From assembly GCA_947448025.1 (NCBI GenBank), contig CANFLV010000019.1:1-64000 (forward strand): a stretch of 64,000 bases of DNA, given 5' to 3'. How positions within the stretch are numbered: position 1 is the stretch's first letter; each line of letters opens with the position of its first letter. The stretch is from Oxalobacteraceae bacterium (lineage in GTDB: Bacteria; Pseudomonadota; Gammaproteobacteria; Burkholderiales; Burkholderiaceae_D). The notes beneath the pieces are model-generated. The model worked only from the letters and a program-made list of their open reading frames with translations. It was not told the origin of the DNA and did not search any database. A program made the translations under genes and the position numbers. Positions 8,706-19,244 of this stretch are shown here, one piece after another.

Positions 8706-8748
8706 TTGTTGGCTTGGCATATCACTGTACAATCTAAAAGAATTGTAC
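8706..8748 (+). promoter_or_regulatory. Putative promoter with overlapping palindrome upstream of the RTX gene
   Basis: A candidate -10 TACAAT (8728-8733) stands 16 bases after TTGTTG (8706-8711). A perfect inverted repeat GTACAAT (8727-8733), 8-base spacer, ATTGTAC (8742-8748) covers the -10, as an operator would. It lies 28-50 bases before the RTX start. This is read by eye; neither transcription start nor binding protein is known. Confidence 0.45.
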
Positions 8749-8776
8749 TTTTAAGAATCTTTCAATAGGTGTGCCT

Positions 8777-11700
8777 ATGCCAACGACTGTGCCTGATCCG
8801 CTCCCCATCCTCATCAATGGCACCTACAGCGTGGACAGTCTGACGAGCGTTAACTGGCTGGAGGGCAAGGACTTCAGTGCGGTCCTCAATGGTTTTGGCG
8901 GAAATGATTACCTGCGTGGCGGTGTGCGTAATGACACGCTTAACGGTGATGCCGGTGATGACTTCATTTATGACGCGGGCGGCAGCAATGTCGTCGATGG
9001 CGGCGCCGGTAATGACCGCATTATCGTCATTGCCAGTAGCGCGACTGACGCCAGCATACTGAGCGGTGGCACCGGGCGCGACAGCTACGCCTTCCAGCGC
9101 GAAGGTATCATCGGCACGCTCGTCATCACGGATTTCAGCACCGGTCCGGGCGGCGACGTGCTCGACCTGGATGTACTGCTCAAGGGTGAACCCTTACGAA
9201 CCTCGCCCGGCGATATTTTCCCCGGCAGCAGCGGCATCACGAGCACTTACACCGGCGGCAATCCGTTTGGCGCAGCAGCGTATCTGCGCCTCGTGCAGCA
9301 GGGCGCTGATTGCCTGTTGCAATGGGATGCGGACGGCGCGGCGGGCGACCGGCCATGGCAAACCGTGGTGCGCCTTCTCAACGCGAATGCAGCCAGCTTC
9401 GTGGCGGACAATTTTACTTCCGGATTGCAGCCCGATGGCCGTTACCTGAGCCTGGTCCTGGTCGGCACCGATGCCTGGGAGCAGCTCAACGGCACGGTCG
9501 GTAATGACACGATTTTCGGTACCGGTGGCAATGACACCCTGAACGGTGATGCCGGCGATGATGTGCTCGATGGCGGTGCGGGCGTTGATCAGATCTGGGG
9601 TGCGTGGGGCGATGACATCCTCATTGGCGGCGCCGGCGACCTTGAGGTTAACATCCTGTATGGCGGTACCGGTAATGACCGCCTGATAGCGGGCGATGGT
9701 GGCGATTACATGGAAGGCGAGTCAGGTAACGATACCTTGATCGGTGGCGCCGGTAATGACTATTTTTTTGGTGGCACAGGCGATGACCGGCTGATCGCCG
9801 GCAGCGGTATTGCCAGGATGGACGGTGGCGCCGGCAATGATGTCCTGAGCGGCGGTATCGGCGGGGGCACGCTGCAAGGTGGCGATGGGGCGGATTTGAT
9901 CCTCGCCGGGGCGGCAGGCACGATGCTCGATGGCGGCACGGGCAACGATACCCTGCAAGGCGGAGCCGGCGATGACCGTCTGTTTGATGACGGCGGCGTG
10001 AATATCATCAACGGTGGCGCAGGCAATGATTACTTTGAAATCACGCTGCCATCCAGCGCCGACAGCACAACGGTGACGGGCGGTGCCGGGCAGGATCGCT
10101 ACATGCTGGTGAGCCGCAGCGCCAGCGACGGCGTACTCGTCATCGGTGATTTTATGCCCGGTGCGGATGGTGACCGTCTCGACTTGCCTATGCTGCTCGC
10201 GGATTTCACAAATGCCGGCGGCAATCCATTTGGCGCAAAAGGGTCGTTGCGCTTGCTGCAAGACGGCGCGGATACCTTGCTGCAATTTGACCGCGATGGG
10301 GCGGCTGGCACGACGGCCACCTGGCAGACCGTGGCGCGCTTGCTGAATCTGCCGCTGGCGAGCCTGTCTGCTGACAATTTTTCGCCTGCTGTGCCGCTGT
10401 CCGGTACGGATCTGGGCGCGCTACTACCAGGCGGCAGTGGCAAGGACGAGCTGAATGGCTCGATCCTGAGCGATACGCTACTCGGCGGTGCCGGTGATGA
10501 TCTGCTGTCAGGCAATGGCGGCAATGATGTGCTTGATGGCGGCTTGGGCGCGGATACTTTATTTGGCGCAGGGGGCAATGACGTATTGATTGCAGGTACC
10601 GGCGATGTGTCGCGCAACACACTGTACGGACAAGGTGGCAATGATCTTTTGTTGGGCGGTGATGGTCCCGATTTACTGCTTGGCGGTGGCGACAATGACA
10701 CGATTAACGGTGGTGCTGGCGATGATGACATTAACGATCTCGGCGGCATGAATCTGATCGATGGCGGCGCCGGCAACGATCATTTCATTATCCTGGCGGC
10801 GCGACCGGGCGATGTGTCGATGGTCACGGGCGGGGCGGGTCGCGATTCTTACCAGTTTCTGTCGTATAGCAATTTATCGACGGATCGTGAGCTGATCATT
10901 CGCGATTTTGCAGCGGGTCCGAACGGGGACTTCTTCACGATGTCGGATTTGCTGCATTTGCAGGCGCAGGGGAGTGCGGCCGGCAATCCCTTTGGCACCC
11001 TCGGGCTATTGCGGCTGGTGCAAGACGGCGCGGATACGCTATTGCAATGGGATGCCGATGGTCCCGCATCGAAGCTCGCGGGCTGGGCGACGATTGCGCA
11101 CCTCAAGAATGTCGTCGCCACGACGCTGACGGCCGATAATTTCGAGCCGGGTTTTCGGCCTGATGGTGTCCAGCCGGGCATCAAGCTGGCCGCATCTGCG
11201 CTGGATACCCTGTTGGCCGGGCAAGGTGGGGATGATGTTTTGCAAGGCGGCCTGGGTGCCGATAGCCTCATAGGCGGGTCCGGCAATGACACGCTTGATG
11301 GTGGCGCGGGTGTCGATAGTGCGCTGTATTCCACGGCGCGCAATGACTTCAATATCACGACTACGGCAAACGGATTTCAGGTCAGCGACAAGACCGGCGT
11401 GGCTGGCGTCGACAGTCTCAGCCATATTGAAGAACTTGTGTTCGCCGATGTGCGCGTGAATCTGACTGTCGCCGATCTGGCCAGCAGCATTCCCGACGCC
11501 GTATTGCAATCGCTGTGTGCACTCTATTTCGCCTTGCTTACGCGCTTGCCCGATGCAGACGGCTTGGCCTACTGGATCACGCAATATCGCGCTGGCGCAA
11601 CATTGGATTCGATCAGCGCGACCTTCCTCGCGGTCGCCATGGGCGGCGACCATGCTGCGACAGGGCCGTATGCCGCGACGATGAACGACGCCGATTTCAT

Positions 11701-12064
11701 CACGACGCTGTATGCGCAAGCACTGGGCCGCGCAAGCGTCGATGCCGAAGGCATGGCCTACTGGAGCGCCAAGCTCTCGCCTGAGGGTGGACTCACACGC
11801 CCAGAGCTCGTGAATGTCATCCTGCTCGCGGCACAGGCCGGCAGGAGCAATCCCTTGTCGAGCGCGCAAGTCGATCTGTTCGAGCATCGCTATGCGGTCG
11901 CGCACGCGTTTGCAATCGAGCAGGGTCTCACTTACGTCAACATCGACACCCAGCTTGCGCAAGGGGCGAAAATCTTCAATGCGGTTACTGCGACCGATAC
12001 GAGCGCGGCGCTGGCCTTGATTGGGCTGCATGATCCTGCGTTTTCGCTGACGTCTTCCTTCTAA
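8777..12064 (+). CDS. RTX calcium-binding repeat protein with C-terminal DUF4214
   Basis: This is a predicted secreted protein of 1095 residues. Blocks of GGxGxDxLx nonapeptides that bind calcium as beta-rolls lie at about 35-90, 235-430, 550-680 and 810-855. Between them stand three copies of a module of about 110-130 residues (near 91-221, 432-544, 681-801) with the shared run VTGGAGxDxYxF, LVIxDF, GNPFG, [20 protein letters not shown] and ADNF. Residues about 905-1060 hold two DUF4214 units ([40 protein letters not shown]). There is no Sec signal, as expected for type I secretion, but no HlyB/HlyD genes are adjacent. ATG at 8777 is preferred over GTG at 8771 because AGG at 8767-8769 is then well spaced. 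Confidence 0.88.
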   Translation: MPTTVPDPLPILINGTYSVDSLTSVNWLEGKDFSAVLNGFGGNDYLRGGVRNDTLNGDAGDDFIYDAGGSNVVDGGAGNDRIIVIASSATDASILSGGTGRDSYAFQREGIIGTLVITDFSTGPGGDVLDLDVLLKGEPLRTSPGDIFPGSSGITSTYTGGNPFGAAAYLRLVQQGADCLLQWDADGAAGDRPWQTVVRLLNANAASFVADNFTSGLQPDGRYLSLVLVGTDAWEQLNGTVGNDTIFGTGGNDTLNGDAGDDVLDGGAGVDQIWGAWGDDILIGGAGDLEVNILYGGTGNDRLIAGDGGDYMEGESGNDTLIGGAGNDYFFGGTGDDRLIAGSGIARMDGGAGNDVLSGGIGGGTLQGGDGADLILAGAAGTMLDGGTGNDTLQGGAGDDRLFDDGGVNIINGGAGNDYFEITLPSSADSTTVTGGAGQDRYMLVSRSASDGVLVIGDFMPGADGDRLDLPMLLADFTNAGGNPFGAKGSLRLLQDGADTLLQFDRDGAAGTTATWQTVARLLNLPLASLSADNFSPAVPLSGTDLGALLPGGSGKDELNGSILSDTLLGGAGDDLLSGNGGNDVLDGGLGADTLFGAGGNDVLIAGTGDVSRNTLYGQGGNDLLLGGDGPDLLLGGGDNDTINGGAGDDDINDLGGMNLIDGGAGNDHFIILAARPGDVSMVTGGAGRDSYQFLSYSNLSTDRELIIRDFAAGPNGDFFTMSDLLHLQAQGSAAGNPFGTLGLLRLVQDGADTLLQWDADGPASKLAGWATIAHLKNVVATTLTADNFEPGFRPDGVQPGIKLAASALDTLLAGQGGDDVLQGGLGADSLIGGSGNDTLDGGAGVDSALYSTARNDFNITTTANGFQVSDKTGVAGVDSLSHIEELVFADVRVNLTVADLASSIPDAVLQSLCALYFALLTRLPDADGLAYWITQYRAGATLDSISATFLAVAMGGDHAATGPYAATMNDADFITTLYAQALGRASVDAEGMAYWSAKLSPEGGLTRPELVNVILLAAQAGRSNPLSSAQVDLFEHRYAVAHAFAIEQGLTYVNIDTQLAQGAKIFNAVTATDTSAALALIGLHDPAFSLTSSF

Positions 12065-12111
12065 GACGCAGACCTGCACGCGACTGGCTCGGCGGCACGA
12101 GAGAGACACGG

Positions 12112-12117
12112 TATAAT
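12112..12117 (+). promoter_or_regulatory. Candidate -10 element of purL
   Basis: A perfect TATAAT lies 93 bases before the purL ATG, in the only gap between the RTX gene and purL. No good -35 hexamer stands 16-18 bases upstream, so strength and exact role are uncertain. Confidence 0.45.
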
Positions 12118-12210
12118 CACGGCTTCCGATTCAACCCGCGGCCAGGCCGTCGTTGCCGGGGCCAGCTTTGCCCCGCAGCGTCGCTGAACTGCCTCTACGA
12201 ACTCCTCGCC

Positions 12211-15200
12211 ATGCTCATCCTGCCAGGCTCGAATGCCCTGTCTGTTTTTCGTACCCACGGTTTATTGTCGCAATTGCAAGCTGTCGAGCCAGGCATCATA
12301 GGCGTCACTGCGCATTACCTGCACCTGATCGATAGTAGCGTTCCGCTCAATATCTCTGCCTGTACCCAGCTTGATGCGATGCTGACGTATGGTGAACCAT
12401 TTGCCGGCACGACGGCTGGCGATGTATTTGTGGTGATTCCGCGCTTCGGCACGATTTCGCCGTGGGCCAGTAAAGCGACCGACATTGCGCATAACTGCGG
12501 CATGGCGCAAATTCGTCGTATTGAGCGCGGCATCAGTTATGCGATCCAGCTCAAGAGCGGCCTGCTCGGTGGCGTCAAGAAACTGAGCGAGGATCTCGTG
12601 CCGGCCGTGGCAGCTTTGCTGCATGACCGGATGACCGAAATTGTCCTGCGAACGGCTGATGATGCTGCCGGCCTGTTCGGTGAGCTCGAAGCCAAGCCCC
12701 TGGCTTCGGTCGACATCATCGCCGGCGGCAAGGCAGCGCTGATGGCGGCGAATACCGAACTCGGCCTGGCCATGTCCGACGATGAAATTGATTATCTGTT
12801 TGAGGCCTTCGGCAAGGCCGGACGCAATCCGACCGACGTCGAACTGATGATGTTCGCGCAAGCCAATAGCGAGCATTGCCGGCACAAGATTTTCAATGCC
12901 GACTGGACCATCGATGGCCAGGATCAGGACAAATCCCTGTTCGGCATGATCAAGAATACCCATGAACTTGCGCCCGGCGGCACCGTCGTGGCCTATAGCG
13001 ATAATTCTTCGATCATCGAAGGTGCGACCGTCACGCGTTTTTATGCGCGCGGCGCTGAGGCGGGCAATGTCTATGCTGCTTCGGAAGAGCTCACGCACAT
13101 CCTGATGAAAGTCGAGACGCATAATCATCCGACCGCGATTTCGCCATTTCCGGGCGCATCTACCGGCGCCGGCGGCGAAATCCGCGATGAGGGCGCTACC
13201 GGCCGTGGCGCCAAGCCAAAGGCGGGTCTGTGCGGTTTCACGGTATCGAATCTGCAATTGCCCGGCGCGGTACAGCCCTGGGAAAATACCGGTGACGCCA
13301 CGCTGAAATACACGGCCAGCACGACGGTCTACGGCAAGCCCGAGCGCATCGCCTCGGCGCTCGACATCATGATCGCCGGCCCGCTCGGCGGCGCAGCCTT
13401 CAATAATGAATTCGGCCGGCCTATCCTCGGCGGCTATTTCCGCACCTACGAACAGAATGTCGGCGGCACCGTCTACGGCTATCACAAGCCGATCATGATC
13501 GCTGGCGGAATTGGCAGCATTTCAGCCAAACACACGCACAAGAACGATCTGCCACCGGGCAGCCTCCTGATCCAGCTCGGCGGTCCCGGCATGCGCATCG
13601 GCATGGGCGGCAGCGCCGCCTCGTCGATGGCGACCGGTACCAATACGGCGGACCTGGATTTCGATTCGGTCCAGCGCGGTAATCCGGAAATGGAGCGACG
13701 GGCGCAGGAAGTCATCAATGCCTGCTGGGCCATGGGTGACGCTAATCCCATCCTGTCGATCCATGATGTTGGCGCGGGCGGTCTGTCGAACGCCTTCCCT
13801 GAAATCACGAATGACGCCAAGCGCGGCGCGATTTTCGATTTACGCAAAGTGCCGCTGGAAGAAAGCGGCATGGCGCCCAAGGAAATCTGGAGCAATGAAT
13901 CGCAGGAGCGCTACGTACTCGGTATTGCCCCCGAAAGCCTGGCGCTATTCGAGTCCATGTGCCGTCGCGAGCGCGCGCCGTTCGCCGTGGTCGGTACCGC
14001 CACTGAACAACGTCAGCTGCAGGTGATTGATCCCGCGCATGGCAATCATCCGGTCGACATGCCCATGGATGTCTTGCTGGGCAAGCCGCCGAAGATGCAC
14101 CGCACCGTGACCCGCGTCACGCCCGTCTTGCCGGCGATCGACCTCACTGGCATCGATCTGATCGATGCGGCGCAGCGCGTCTTGCGCCTGCCGACCGTGG
14201 CCGATAAATCTTTCCTGATCACGATTGGTGACCGCAGTGTTGGTGCGACTACTGTGCGTGACCAGATGGTCGGTCCTTGGCAGGTGCCGGTCGCAGATTG
14301 CGCCGTGACGACCATGAGTTTCGAAGGCTTTCTTGGCGAAGCCATGGCCATGGGCGAGCGCACACCGCTGGCCGTGATCAATGCCGCCGCCTCCGGTCGC
14401 ATGGCCGTCGGCGAAGCGTTGACCAATATTGCTGCAGCCCGCATCGGCGATATCGCCGAAATCAAGCTGTCGGCAAACTGGATGGCCGCCTGCGGTCAAC
14501 CTGGCCAGGATGCGGCGCTGTTCGATACCGTCAAGGCGGTCGGCATGGAACTGTGTCCGGCGCTCGGGATCAGCATCCCGGTCGGCAAGGATTCACTGTC
14601 GATGCGCACCACCTGGAAAGAGCCGGGCGCGGATAAATCGGTGATGTCTCCTGTTTCGCTGATCGTCTCGGCCTTCGCGCCGGTGACGGATGTGCGCTCG
14701 ACCCTGACGCCGCAGCTGCGGCGCGACTGCGGCGAGACTTCGCTGATCGTCATTGATCTGGGTCGTGGCAAGAATCGCATGGGCGCATCTGCGCTCGCGC
14801 AGGTCATGCAGCAAATTGGTAATCAGACGCCGGACGTCGATAGCGCGACCGACCTGAAAGCCTTCTTCAATGCGATCCAGCGTCTCAACAGCGAACAAAA
14901 ACTGCTGGCTTACCATGACCGTTCCGATGGTGGCTTGTTTGCGACCTTATGCGAAATGGGCTTTGCCGGACGCTGCGGCTTTACGGTCAATCTCGACATC
15001 ATTGCCATGGAAAGCGAGCATGCCGCGGATTGGGGCGATGCCAAGAACTGGACCACACAAGTCGGCGAGCGGCGCAATGAGCTGACGCTGGCAGCCCTGT
15101 TCAATGAGGAGCTCGGTGCGGTGCTGCAGGTACGCGCCGAAGAAAAATCCGAGGTCATGAACGTGCTGCGCGAATTCGGGCTCGGCGCCTGCAGCCACAT

Positions 15201-16215
15201 CATCGGCAAACTCAATGAACGTGACGCGATTGAATTCACGCGCGATGCCAAAGTCATCTACAGCCAGCCCCGCAGTGAATTGCAGCGCCTCTGGAGCGAA
15301 ACCAGCTGGCGCATTGCACGTCTGCGCGACAATCCGGCCTGTGCCGATGCCGAATACGATCGCCTGCTCGATCTCGCCGATCCGGGCATGTCGCCGGTCG
15401 TGACCTTCGATGCACAGCAGGATATCGCCGCACCTTACCTCTCACTCGGTGCGAAACCGCGGGTGGCCATCCTGCGCGAGCAGGGCGTGAACTCGCATGT
15501 CGAGACCGCGTATGTGATGCACAAGGCCGGCTTTACGGCAGTCGATGTGCACATGAGCGACCTGATCGCCGGACGCGCGAGTCTCAAGGATTTCACGGGC
15601 GCGATTGCGGTCGGTGGCTTCTCTTATGGCGACGTGCTTGGCGCGGGCGAGGGCTGGGCCAAGACGATTCTGTTCAATCAACAGCTGGCTGAGCAGTTCG
15701 CCGGCTTCTTCGGTCGCAGCGATACCTTTGCATTAGGGATTTGCAATGGCTGTCAGATGATGAGTAATTTGAAGTCCATCATCCCGGGTGCGCAAGCCTG
15801 GCCCAAGTTCACGCGCAATAAATCCGAGCAATTCGAGGCGCGCTTCGCGATGGTTGAAGTGGCTGAGTCACCGTCGATTTTCTTCGCGGACATGGCCGGC
15901 ACACAAGCGCCGATCGCGGTCGCCCATGGCGAAGGCTTTGCCGATTTCTCGCAGACAGGATCGGCCGCAGAGGCGCTGGTAGCATTGCGCTTTATCGATA
16001 ACAAGGGGCAAGTCAGCGAGTCCTATCCCTACAATCCGAACGGCTCACCGCAGGGCATCACCGCAGTCACGACTGCCGATGGCCGATTCAGCGTGATGAT
16101 GCCGCACGCGGAGCGCGTCTTCCGTACCGTGAACCAGTCCTGGCATCCGGATGCATGGGGCGAGGATTCACCGTGGATGCGCATGTTCCGTAATGCGCGC
16201 AAGTGGGTGGACTGA
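12211..16215 (+). CDS. purL: Phosphoribosylformylglycinamidine synthase (single-chain FGAR amidotransferase)
   Basis: The 1334-residue protein is the large single-chain PurL of proteobacteria (about 1290-1340). It performs the fourth step of purine synthesis, converting FGAR, glutamine and ATP to FGAM. An N-terminal PurS-like domain is followed by two AIRS-related halves with [49 protein letters not shown] and KDSLSMRT. The C-terminal glutamine amidotransferase domain has the nucleophile in [11 protein letters not shown] and the His/Glu partners in the AHGEG region. It stands alone, as purL usually does in these bacteria. ATG at 12211 has a weak ribosome site, but the N-terminus [11 protein letters not shown] fits the family. 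Confidence 0.97.
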   Translation: MLILPGSNALSVFRTHGLLSQLQAVEPGIIGVTAHYLHLIDSSVPLNISACTQLDAMLTYGEPFAGTTAGDVFVVIPRFGTISPWASKATDIAHNCGMAQIRRIERGISYAIQLKSGLLGGVKKLSEDLVPAVAALLHDRMTEIVLRTADDAAGLFGELEAKPLASVDIIAGGKAALMAANTELGLAMSDDEIDYLFEAFGKAGRNPTDVELMMFAQANSEHCRHKIFNADWTIDGQDQDKSLFGMIKNTHELAPGGTVVAYSDNSSIIEGATVTRFYARGAEAGNVYAASEELTHILMKVETHNHPTAISPFPGASTGAGGEIRDEGATGRGAKPKAGLCGFTVSNLQLPGAVQPWENTGDATLKYTASTTVYGKPERIASALDIMIAGPLGGAAFNNEFGRPILGGYFRTYEQNVGGTVYGYHKPIMIAGGIGSISAKHTHKNDLPPGSLLIQLGGPGMRIGMGGSAASSMATGTNTADLDFDSVQRGNPEMERRAQEVINACWAMGDANPILSIHDVGAGGLSNAFPEITNDAKRGAIFDLRKVPLEESGMAPKEIWSNESQERYVLGIAPESLALFESMCRRERAPFAVVGTATEQRQLQVIDPAHGNHPVDMPMDVLLGKPPKMHRTVTRVTPVLPAIDLTGIDLIDAAQRVLRLPTVADKSFLITIGDRSVGATTVRDQMVGPWQVPVADCAVTTMSFEGFLGEAMAMGERTPLAVINAAASGRMAVGEALTNIAAARIGDIAEIKLSANWMAACGQPGQDAALFDTVKAVGMELCPALGISIPVGKDSLSMRTTWKEPGADKSVMSPVSLIVSAFAPVTDVRSTLTPQLRRDCGETSLIVIDLGRGKNRMGASALAQVMQQIGNQTPDVDSATDLKAFFNAIQRLNSEQKLLAYHDRSDGGLFATLCEMGFAGRCGFTVNLDIIAMESEHAADWGDAKNWTTQVGERRNELTLAALFNEELGAVLQVRAEEKSEVMNVLREFGLGACSHIIGKLNERDAIEFTRDAKVIYSQPRSELQRLWSETSWRIARLRDNPACADAEYDRLLDLADPGMSPVVTFDAQQDIAAPYLSLGAKPRVAILREQGVNSHVETAYVMHKAGFTAVDVHMSDLIAGRASLKDFTGAIAVGGFSYGDVLGAGEGWAKTILFNQQLAEQFAGFFGRSDTFALGICNGCQMMSNLKSIIPGAQAWPKFTRNKSEQFEARFAMVEVAESPSIFFADMAGTQAPIAVAHGEGFADFSQTGSAAEALVALRFIDNKGQVSESYPYNPNGSPQGITAVTTADGRFSVMMPHAERVFRTVNQSWHPDAWGEDSPWMRMFRNARKWVD

Positions 16216-16241
16216 GGCCAAAGTCAGGCTGATGGAAGGAA

Positions 16242-16303
16242 GTGTCTCTTGCGTGCCGATTAATCCTGAGCGACGCGCTCAGGATGTCCCAAAAGCAAGA
16301 CAC
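16242..16303. repeat. Nested inverted repeats after purL
   Basis: An inner perfect 10-base stem, ATCCTGAGCG (16263-16272) with CGCTCAGGAT (16276-16285), has a 3-base loop. Around it is an outer stem, GTGTCTCTTGC (16242-16252) with GCAAGACAC (16295-16303), with a two-base bulge. No T run follows. It lies 27 bases after the purL stop and may end or protect its mRNA. Confidence 0.6.
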
Positions 16304-16386
16304 CCGATTTGCAATCCTTGGCACCATCTTTGAGAGCAATATTTTTGGCGCTAAACTTGAGGCAGATCAATCTTTAAGAGCCGATC

Positions 16387-17337
16387 ATGCTACCCAAGGC
16401 GCAGCAGTTTCTTAATCCGGTAACGGTCACGAGCGTATCCCTTTCGCGCAGCACCGGTCGGTCCGGCTTGATGGGCCTCGTGGGACATAATTCGAGTCAG
16501 ATGAAGGCGACGCTGAGGGCCTTGGATGACTATCACAAGTGTAAGTCGAAGTTCGCCGAGAGCAATCTTCAGCTGGCACTCAGCTTATGGCGGGTACACT
16601 CGCCAAAAGAATTCAAGAATCGCGACCTGCTTAGCGGCGGCATGTGCAGCAAGCTCGCCATTGAGCTCGGGGTAGCCGAATTCCAGGACAATACCATTCC
16701 CTCGGTGCGCCTGCTCGGCGAAGCAAGGCCGAAAGCGACGACGCGGCATGTGCCGAAGACCGAGATCAGCAAGATGAACATCGTCGACAGGATGGTGGAC
16801 TTACATCAGGCATCGTCCGGCAAACTTGGCTTGGTCTTGATCGACGTTCAATCTGATGGCCTTGGTGTCGGATTGAATGTGAAGTGGGACGGCGTCACTA
16901 CCGTCAAGACGAACATGGTCGCGACGCTCGAAAAGGCGGTCTTGCTGAATCTGCCTATCATCGAATTCTGGGTTGGCAGGGAGAAGGTCATTCCTGGAAC
17001 CCTGCCTGATATCCGTCGCATCATCATGCAGTCCAAATCGCTCACTTCGTCCCACAAGCCGGCCTTCAATTGCTTTGACGGCACAAATTTTGCTGCGTGG
17101 CTGACGGATCATCAACTGACTGATGTTGTCGTGATGGGCTATGACGCAAACACCTGTGTCGGATCGACCATTTTTGGCACGAACAGTGTGGTCACTGCCG
17201 AAGGCGTTAAATACCAGCCCGGTATTCTCGACCTGGGTGTGAATGTCATTTCCTCCCGGGGCATTCTGGCGTCGGGGACCTTGCCATTGTTAGCTTCAGA
17301 GGGCTGGCCTTATTTTGGCAGTTGTACCAAAATTTGA
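16387..17337 (+). CDS. Isochorismatase-fold cysteine hydrolase with unknown N-terminal domain
   Basis: The protein has 316 residues. From about 145 it has the cysteine-hydrolase (isochorismatase-like) fold: GLVLIDVQSD with the first catalytic Asp, a Lys in the HKPAFNCFDGT block, and the nucleophile region VVVMGYDANTCVGSTIFGT, where Cys is followed by the usual small residues. This triad (Asp-Lys-Cys) hydrolyses amides or vinyl ethers in the family. The first 110-140 residues are not part of that fold and I do not recognise them. No signal peptide is visible. The gene stands alone between purL and a shared terminator. Substrate is unknown. Confidence 0.65.
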   Translation: MLPKAQQFLNPVTVTSVSLSRSTGRSGLMGLVGHNSSQMKATLRALDDYHKCKSKFAESNLQLALSLWRVHSPKEFKNRDLLSGGMCSKLAIELGVAEFQDNTIPSVRLLGEARPKATTRHVPKTEISKMNIVDRMVDLHQASSGKLGLVLIDVQSDGLGVGLNVKWDGVTTVKTNMVATLEKAVLLNLPIIEFWVGREKVIPGTLPDIRRIIMQSKSLTSSHKPAFNCFDGTNFAAWLTDHQLTDVVVMGYDANTCVGSTIFGTNSVVTAEGVKYQPGILDLGVNVISSRGILASGTLPLLASEGWPYFGSCTKI

Positions 17338-17417
17338 ATGGCTGGACGCCTTCTTTTGAACGAGACGCATGCCGCCGGTGTTGTCCAAGTCCCCCAATGA
17401 TCTGACACCCCCGAAAA

Positions 17418-17445
17418 AAAAGCACTCCGAAGAGTGCTTTTGTTC
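17418..17445. terminator. Bidirectional terminator between convergent genes
   Basis: A perfect stem AAAAGCACTC (17418-17427) with GAGTGCTTTT (17432-17441) has a CGAA tetraloop. An A run before it and T-rich bases after it allow termination from both sides: the cysteine hydrolase on the plus strand and the parvulin gene, ending at 17464, on the minus strand. Confidence 0.9.
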
Positions 17446-17463
17446 TGTACCTCAGTCCGGCAA

Positions 17464-18240
17464 TTACTGAATCTTCGCTTTCGCACGCAATTCAGACTGA
17501 TATGCCTGCAGCTTCTTCTGCGCCAGCGCTTCGGAAATCTGTGGCTTGATTTCTTCCAGTGTCGGCACTTTAGCCGCGCGGGTCTCGTCGAGCTTGATGA
17601 CGTGGAAACCGAACTGGGTCCTCACTGGTGTTTCAGTGATCTGACCATTTTTCAGGGCAACCATCGCGTCCGAGAATGGCTTCACGAAGGAGGCTGGTGA
17701 GGCCCAGTCCAGATCGCCGCCATTGGCTGCGGAGCCGGTATCTTTCGATTGCTTGGCCAGATCTTCAAACTTCGCGCCGCCTTTCAGCTTGGTGATGATG
17801 GCTTTGGCTTCATCTTCTTTCTCTACCAGGATATGACGCGCATGGTATTCCTTGTCGCCAGTCTGGGCTTTGAAGCGGTCGTATTCCGCCTTGATGTCGG
17901 CGTCACTGACTGGATGCTTCTTGACGTAGTCCTTGACCAATGCACCGATCAGGATTTGCTGACGGGCGTTTTCCATTTGACCCTTGACGTCGGCACTGTC
18001 GCTGAGGCCAAGCTTGTCTGCTTCCTGGATCAGGATTTCGCGGCTGATCAATTCTTCCTTGATCATCTGACGCAGCTCAGGCGTATCTTTCTGGCCTTGG
18101 GCTGTCGCTTGCTTGAGCATCAGTTCGACGCGTGAGGAAGGAACCTTTTTGCCATTGACGACGGCGATATTTTGCGCGAGAACTGGCAGGGCGACCGCAG
18201 CGAGAAGAGCGAGCAGCAGGCGAGCAGGTTTGAAAGTCAT
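17464..18240 (-). CDS. Periplasmic parvulin-type peptidyl-prolyl isomerase
   Basis: The 258-residue protein has a signal peptide (MTFKPARLLLALLAAVALPVLAQ), a SurA_N-like helical part (about 25-120) and one parvulin domain (about 125-225) with YHARHILVEKEDEAKAIITKLKGGAKFEDLAKQ and the TQFGFHVIKLDE end. It catalyses cis-trans isomerisation of prolyl bonds and assists periplasmic folding. It is the last gene of the minus-strand group selO-msrB-yciB-bolA-ppi, 69 bases after bolA. The yciB-bolA-PPIase order is common in betaproteobacteria. It ends in the strong shared terminator. Confidence 0.9.
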   Translation of the reverse strand: MTFKPARLLLALLAAVALPVLAQNIAVVNGKKVPSSRVELMLKQATAQGQKDTPELRQMIKEELISREILIQEADKLGLSDSADVKGQMENARQQILIGALVKDYVKKHPVSDADIKAEYDRFKAQTGDKEYHARHILVEKEDEAKAIITKLKGGAKFEDLAKQSKDTGSAANGGDLDWASPASFVKPFSDAMVALKNGQITETPVRTQFGFHVIKLDETRAAKVPTLEEIKPQISEALAQKKLQAYQSELRAKAKIQ

Positions 18241-18309
18241 AATCTGGTCCTAAAATCGAGAATTGAAAGGTTAGTTTATTGGTATTCCGCTTTACAGTCC
18301 TGCCTCACA

Positions 18310-18597
18310 TCACTCGTGAGGCGCTTCCGAAGGCGCCAGTGCCGTTATGGCCAGCGCGTGTATTTCTGCGTGCATCATGTCGCGGAGACAATCATACACC
18401 AGACGATGCCGTTTAACGCGATTTTGCCCTTCAAACAAGGTCGAAATGATAAGCAAACGGTAATGCCCGCCACCCGATGCCGCACCGGCATGTCCGGCAT
18501 GCGCGGCCGACTCATCTTCAAGCTGACAGCGCAGTGGGGCGAAAGTTTTTTCCAGCCGTTGATGGATCGCAGCTTCGCGTGGAGTCCTGGTATTCAT
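18310..18597 (-). CDS. bolA: BolA-family protein
   Basis: This is a small BolA/YrbA-type protein of 95 residues. The family core is visible as HYRLLIISTLFEGQNRVKRHRLVYDCLRDMM followed by EIHALAITALAPSE. BolA proteins bind monothiol glutaredoxins through a shared iron-sulfur cluster and affect cell envelope and stress responses. The His in the VKRHRLVY block is the conserved potential cluster ligand. Its start codon overlaps the yciB stop by four bases (ATGA), so translation is coupled. Confidence 0.9.
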   Translation of the reverse strand: MNTRTPREAAIHQRLEKTFAPLRCQLEDESAAHAGHAGAASGGGHYRLLIISTLFEGQNRVKRHRLVYDCLRDMMHAEIHALAITALAPSEAPHE

Positions 18598-19217
18598 GCG
18601 GCATCATCCTTCATATATTTCATCAGGAACACAGACTGTCCCATAACAAACGCAAACGTCAGGCCGGTCGCGCCAAAGACCTTGAAGTTAACCCATTGGT
18701 CGAAAGTATAAGTGAAGGCGACATACAGATTCAGTGCGCCTAAAAACACAAAAAACACGACCCAGGCGAGGTTTAAACGGTTCCAGACCTCATTTGGCGC
18801 CAGGAAAAATTTATCGATCAGCGCACGCGTAAAGTTTTTTTTGAAGACCAGATTACTGAACAGAAAGCCGAATGCCGCCGCCCAGTAAAACACGGTCGGT
18901 TTCCATTTGATAAAGGTCGGGTTATTGAAGTAAATCGTCGCACCACCAAAGACGGTCACGATGACCAGAATCAGCCACAGCATGCCATCGACTTTTTTCC
19001 TGCGGGCCAACAGGTAGCCGATTTGCGCAAAGGTCGCGATGATCGTCGCGCCTGTGGCTAGTGTCACTGGCGCCTGCGTCGCACTGATCACACCGCCGGA
19101 GACAAAGCTGCCGAGATAATGGTTCGCGAAGGTCACGGCGAGATCGGCATTGGCGCCGGCGAGTTTGAAAACGGCAAAAAACAAAATCAGCGGAAAATAA
19201 TCAAACAGGAGCTTCAT
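18594..19217 (-). CDS. yciB: Inner-membrane septation-related protein YciB/IspZ
   Basis: The 207-residue protein starts MKLLFDYFPLILFFAVFKLAG, the hallmark of the YciB/IspA-septation family. It has about five to six membrane helices and the conserved WKPTVFYWAAAFGFL and WNRLNLAWVVFF blocks. YciB interacts with cell elongation and division proteins and supports envelope integrity. It is coupled to bolA by an ATGA overlap and lies 27 bases after msrB. Length is slightly above the usual 180-ish residues because of one long loop. Confidence 0.92.
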   Translation of the reverse strand: MKLLFDYFPLILFFAVFKLAGANADLAVTFANHYLGSFVSGGVISATQAPVTLATGATIIATFAQIGYLLARRKKVDGMLWLILVIVTVFGGATIYFNNPTFIKWKPTVFYWAAAFGFLFSNLVFKKNFTRALIDKFFLAPNEVWNRLNLAWVVFFVFLGALNLYVAFTYTFDQWVNFKVFGATGLTFAFVMGQSVFLMKYMKDDAA

Positions 19218-19244
19218 GTGGGGCGGTCTACTTTCTCTTTGTTC

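Noticed and set aside
9722-10776. Long open frames on the minus strand inside the RTX gene
   Set aside because: They mirror the repeats as Pro/Ser-rich or Ala-rich low-complexity products with no family match; they are shadows of the coding strand.
8900-11320. Tandem short repeats as a CRISPR or satellite array
   Set aside because: The repeats are in frame and encode GGxGxDxLx calcium-binding nonapeptides with degenerate DNA; there are no spacers or constant repeats.
12262-13485. 407-residue open frame antisense to purL
   Set aside because: It lies wholly within a well-conserved purL and has biased, Arg/Ala-rich composition with no recognisable domain.
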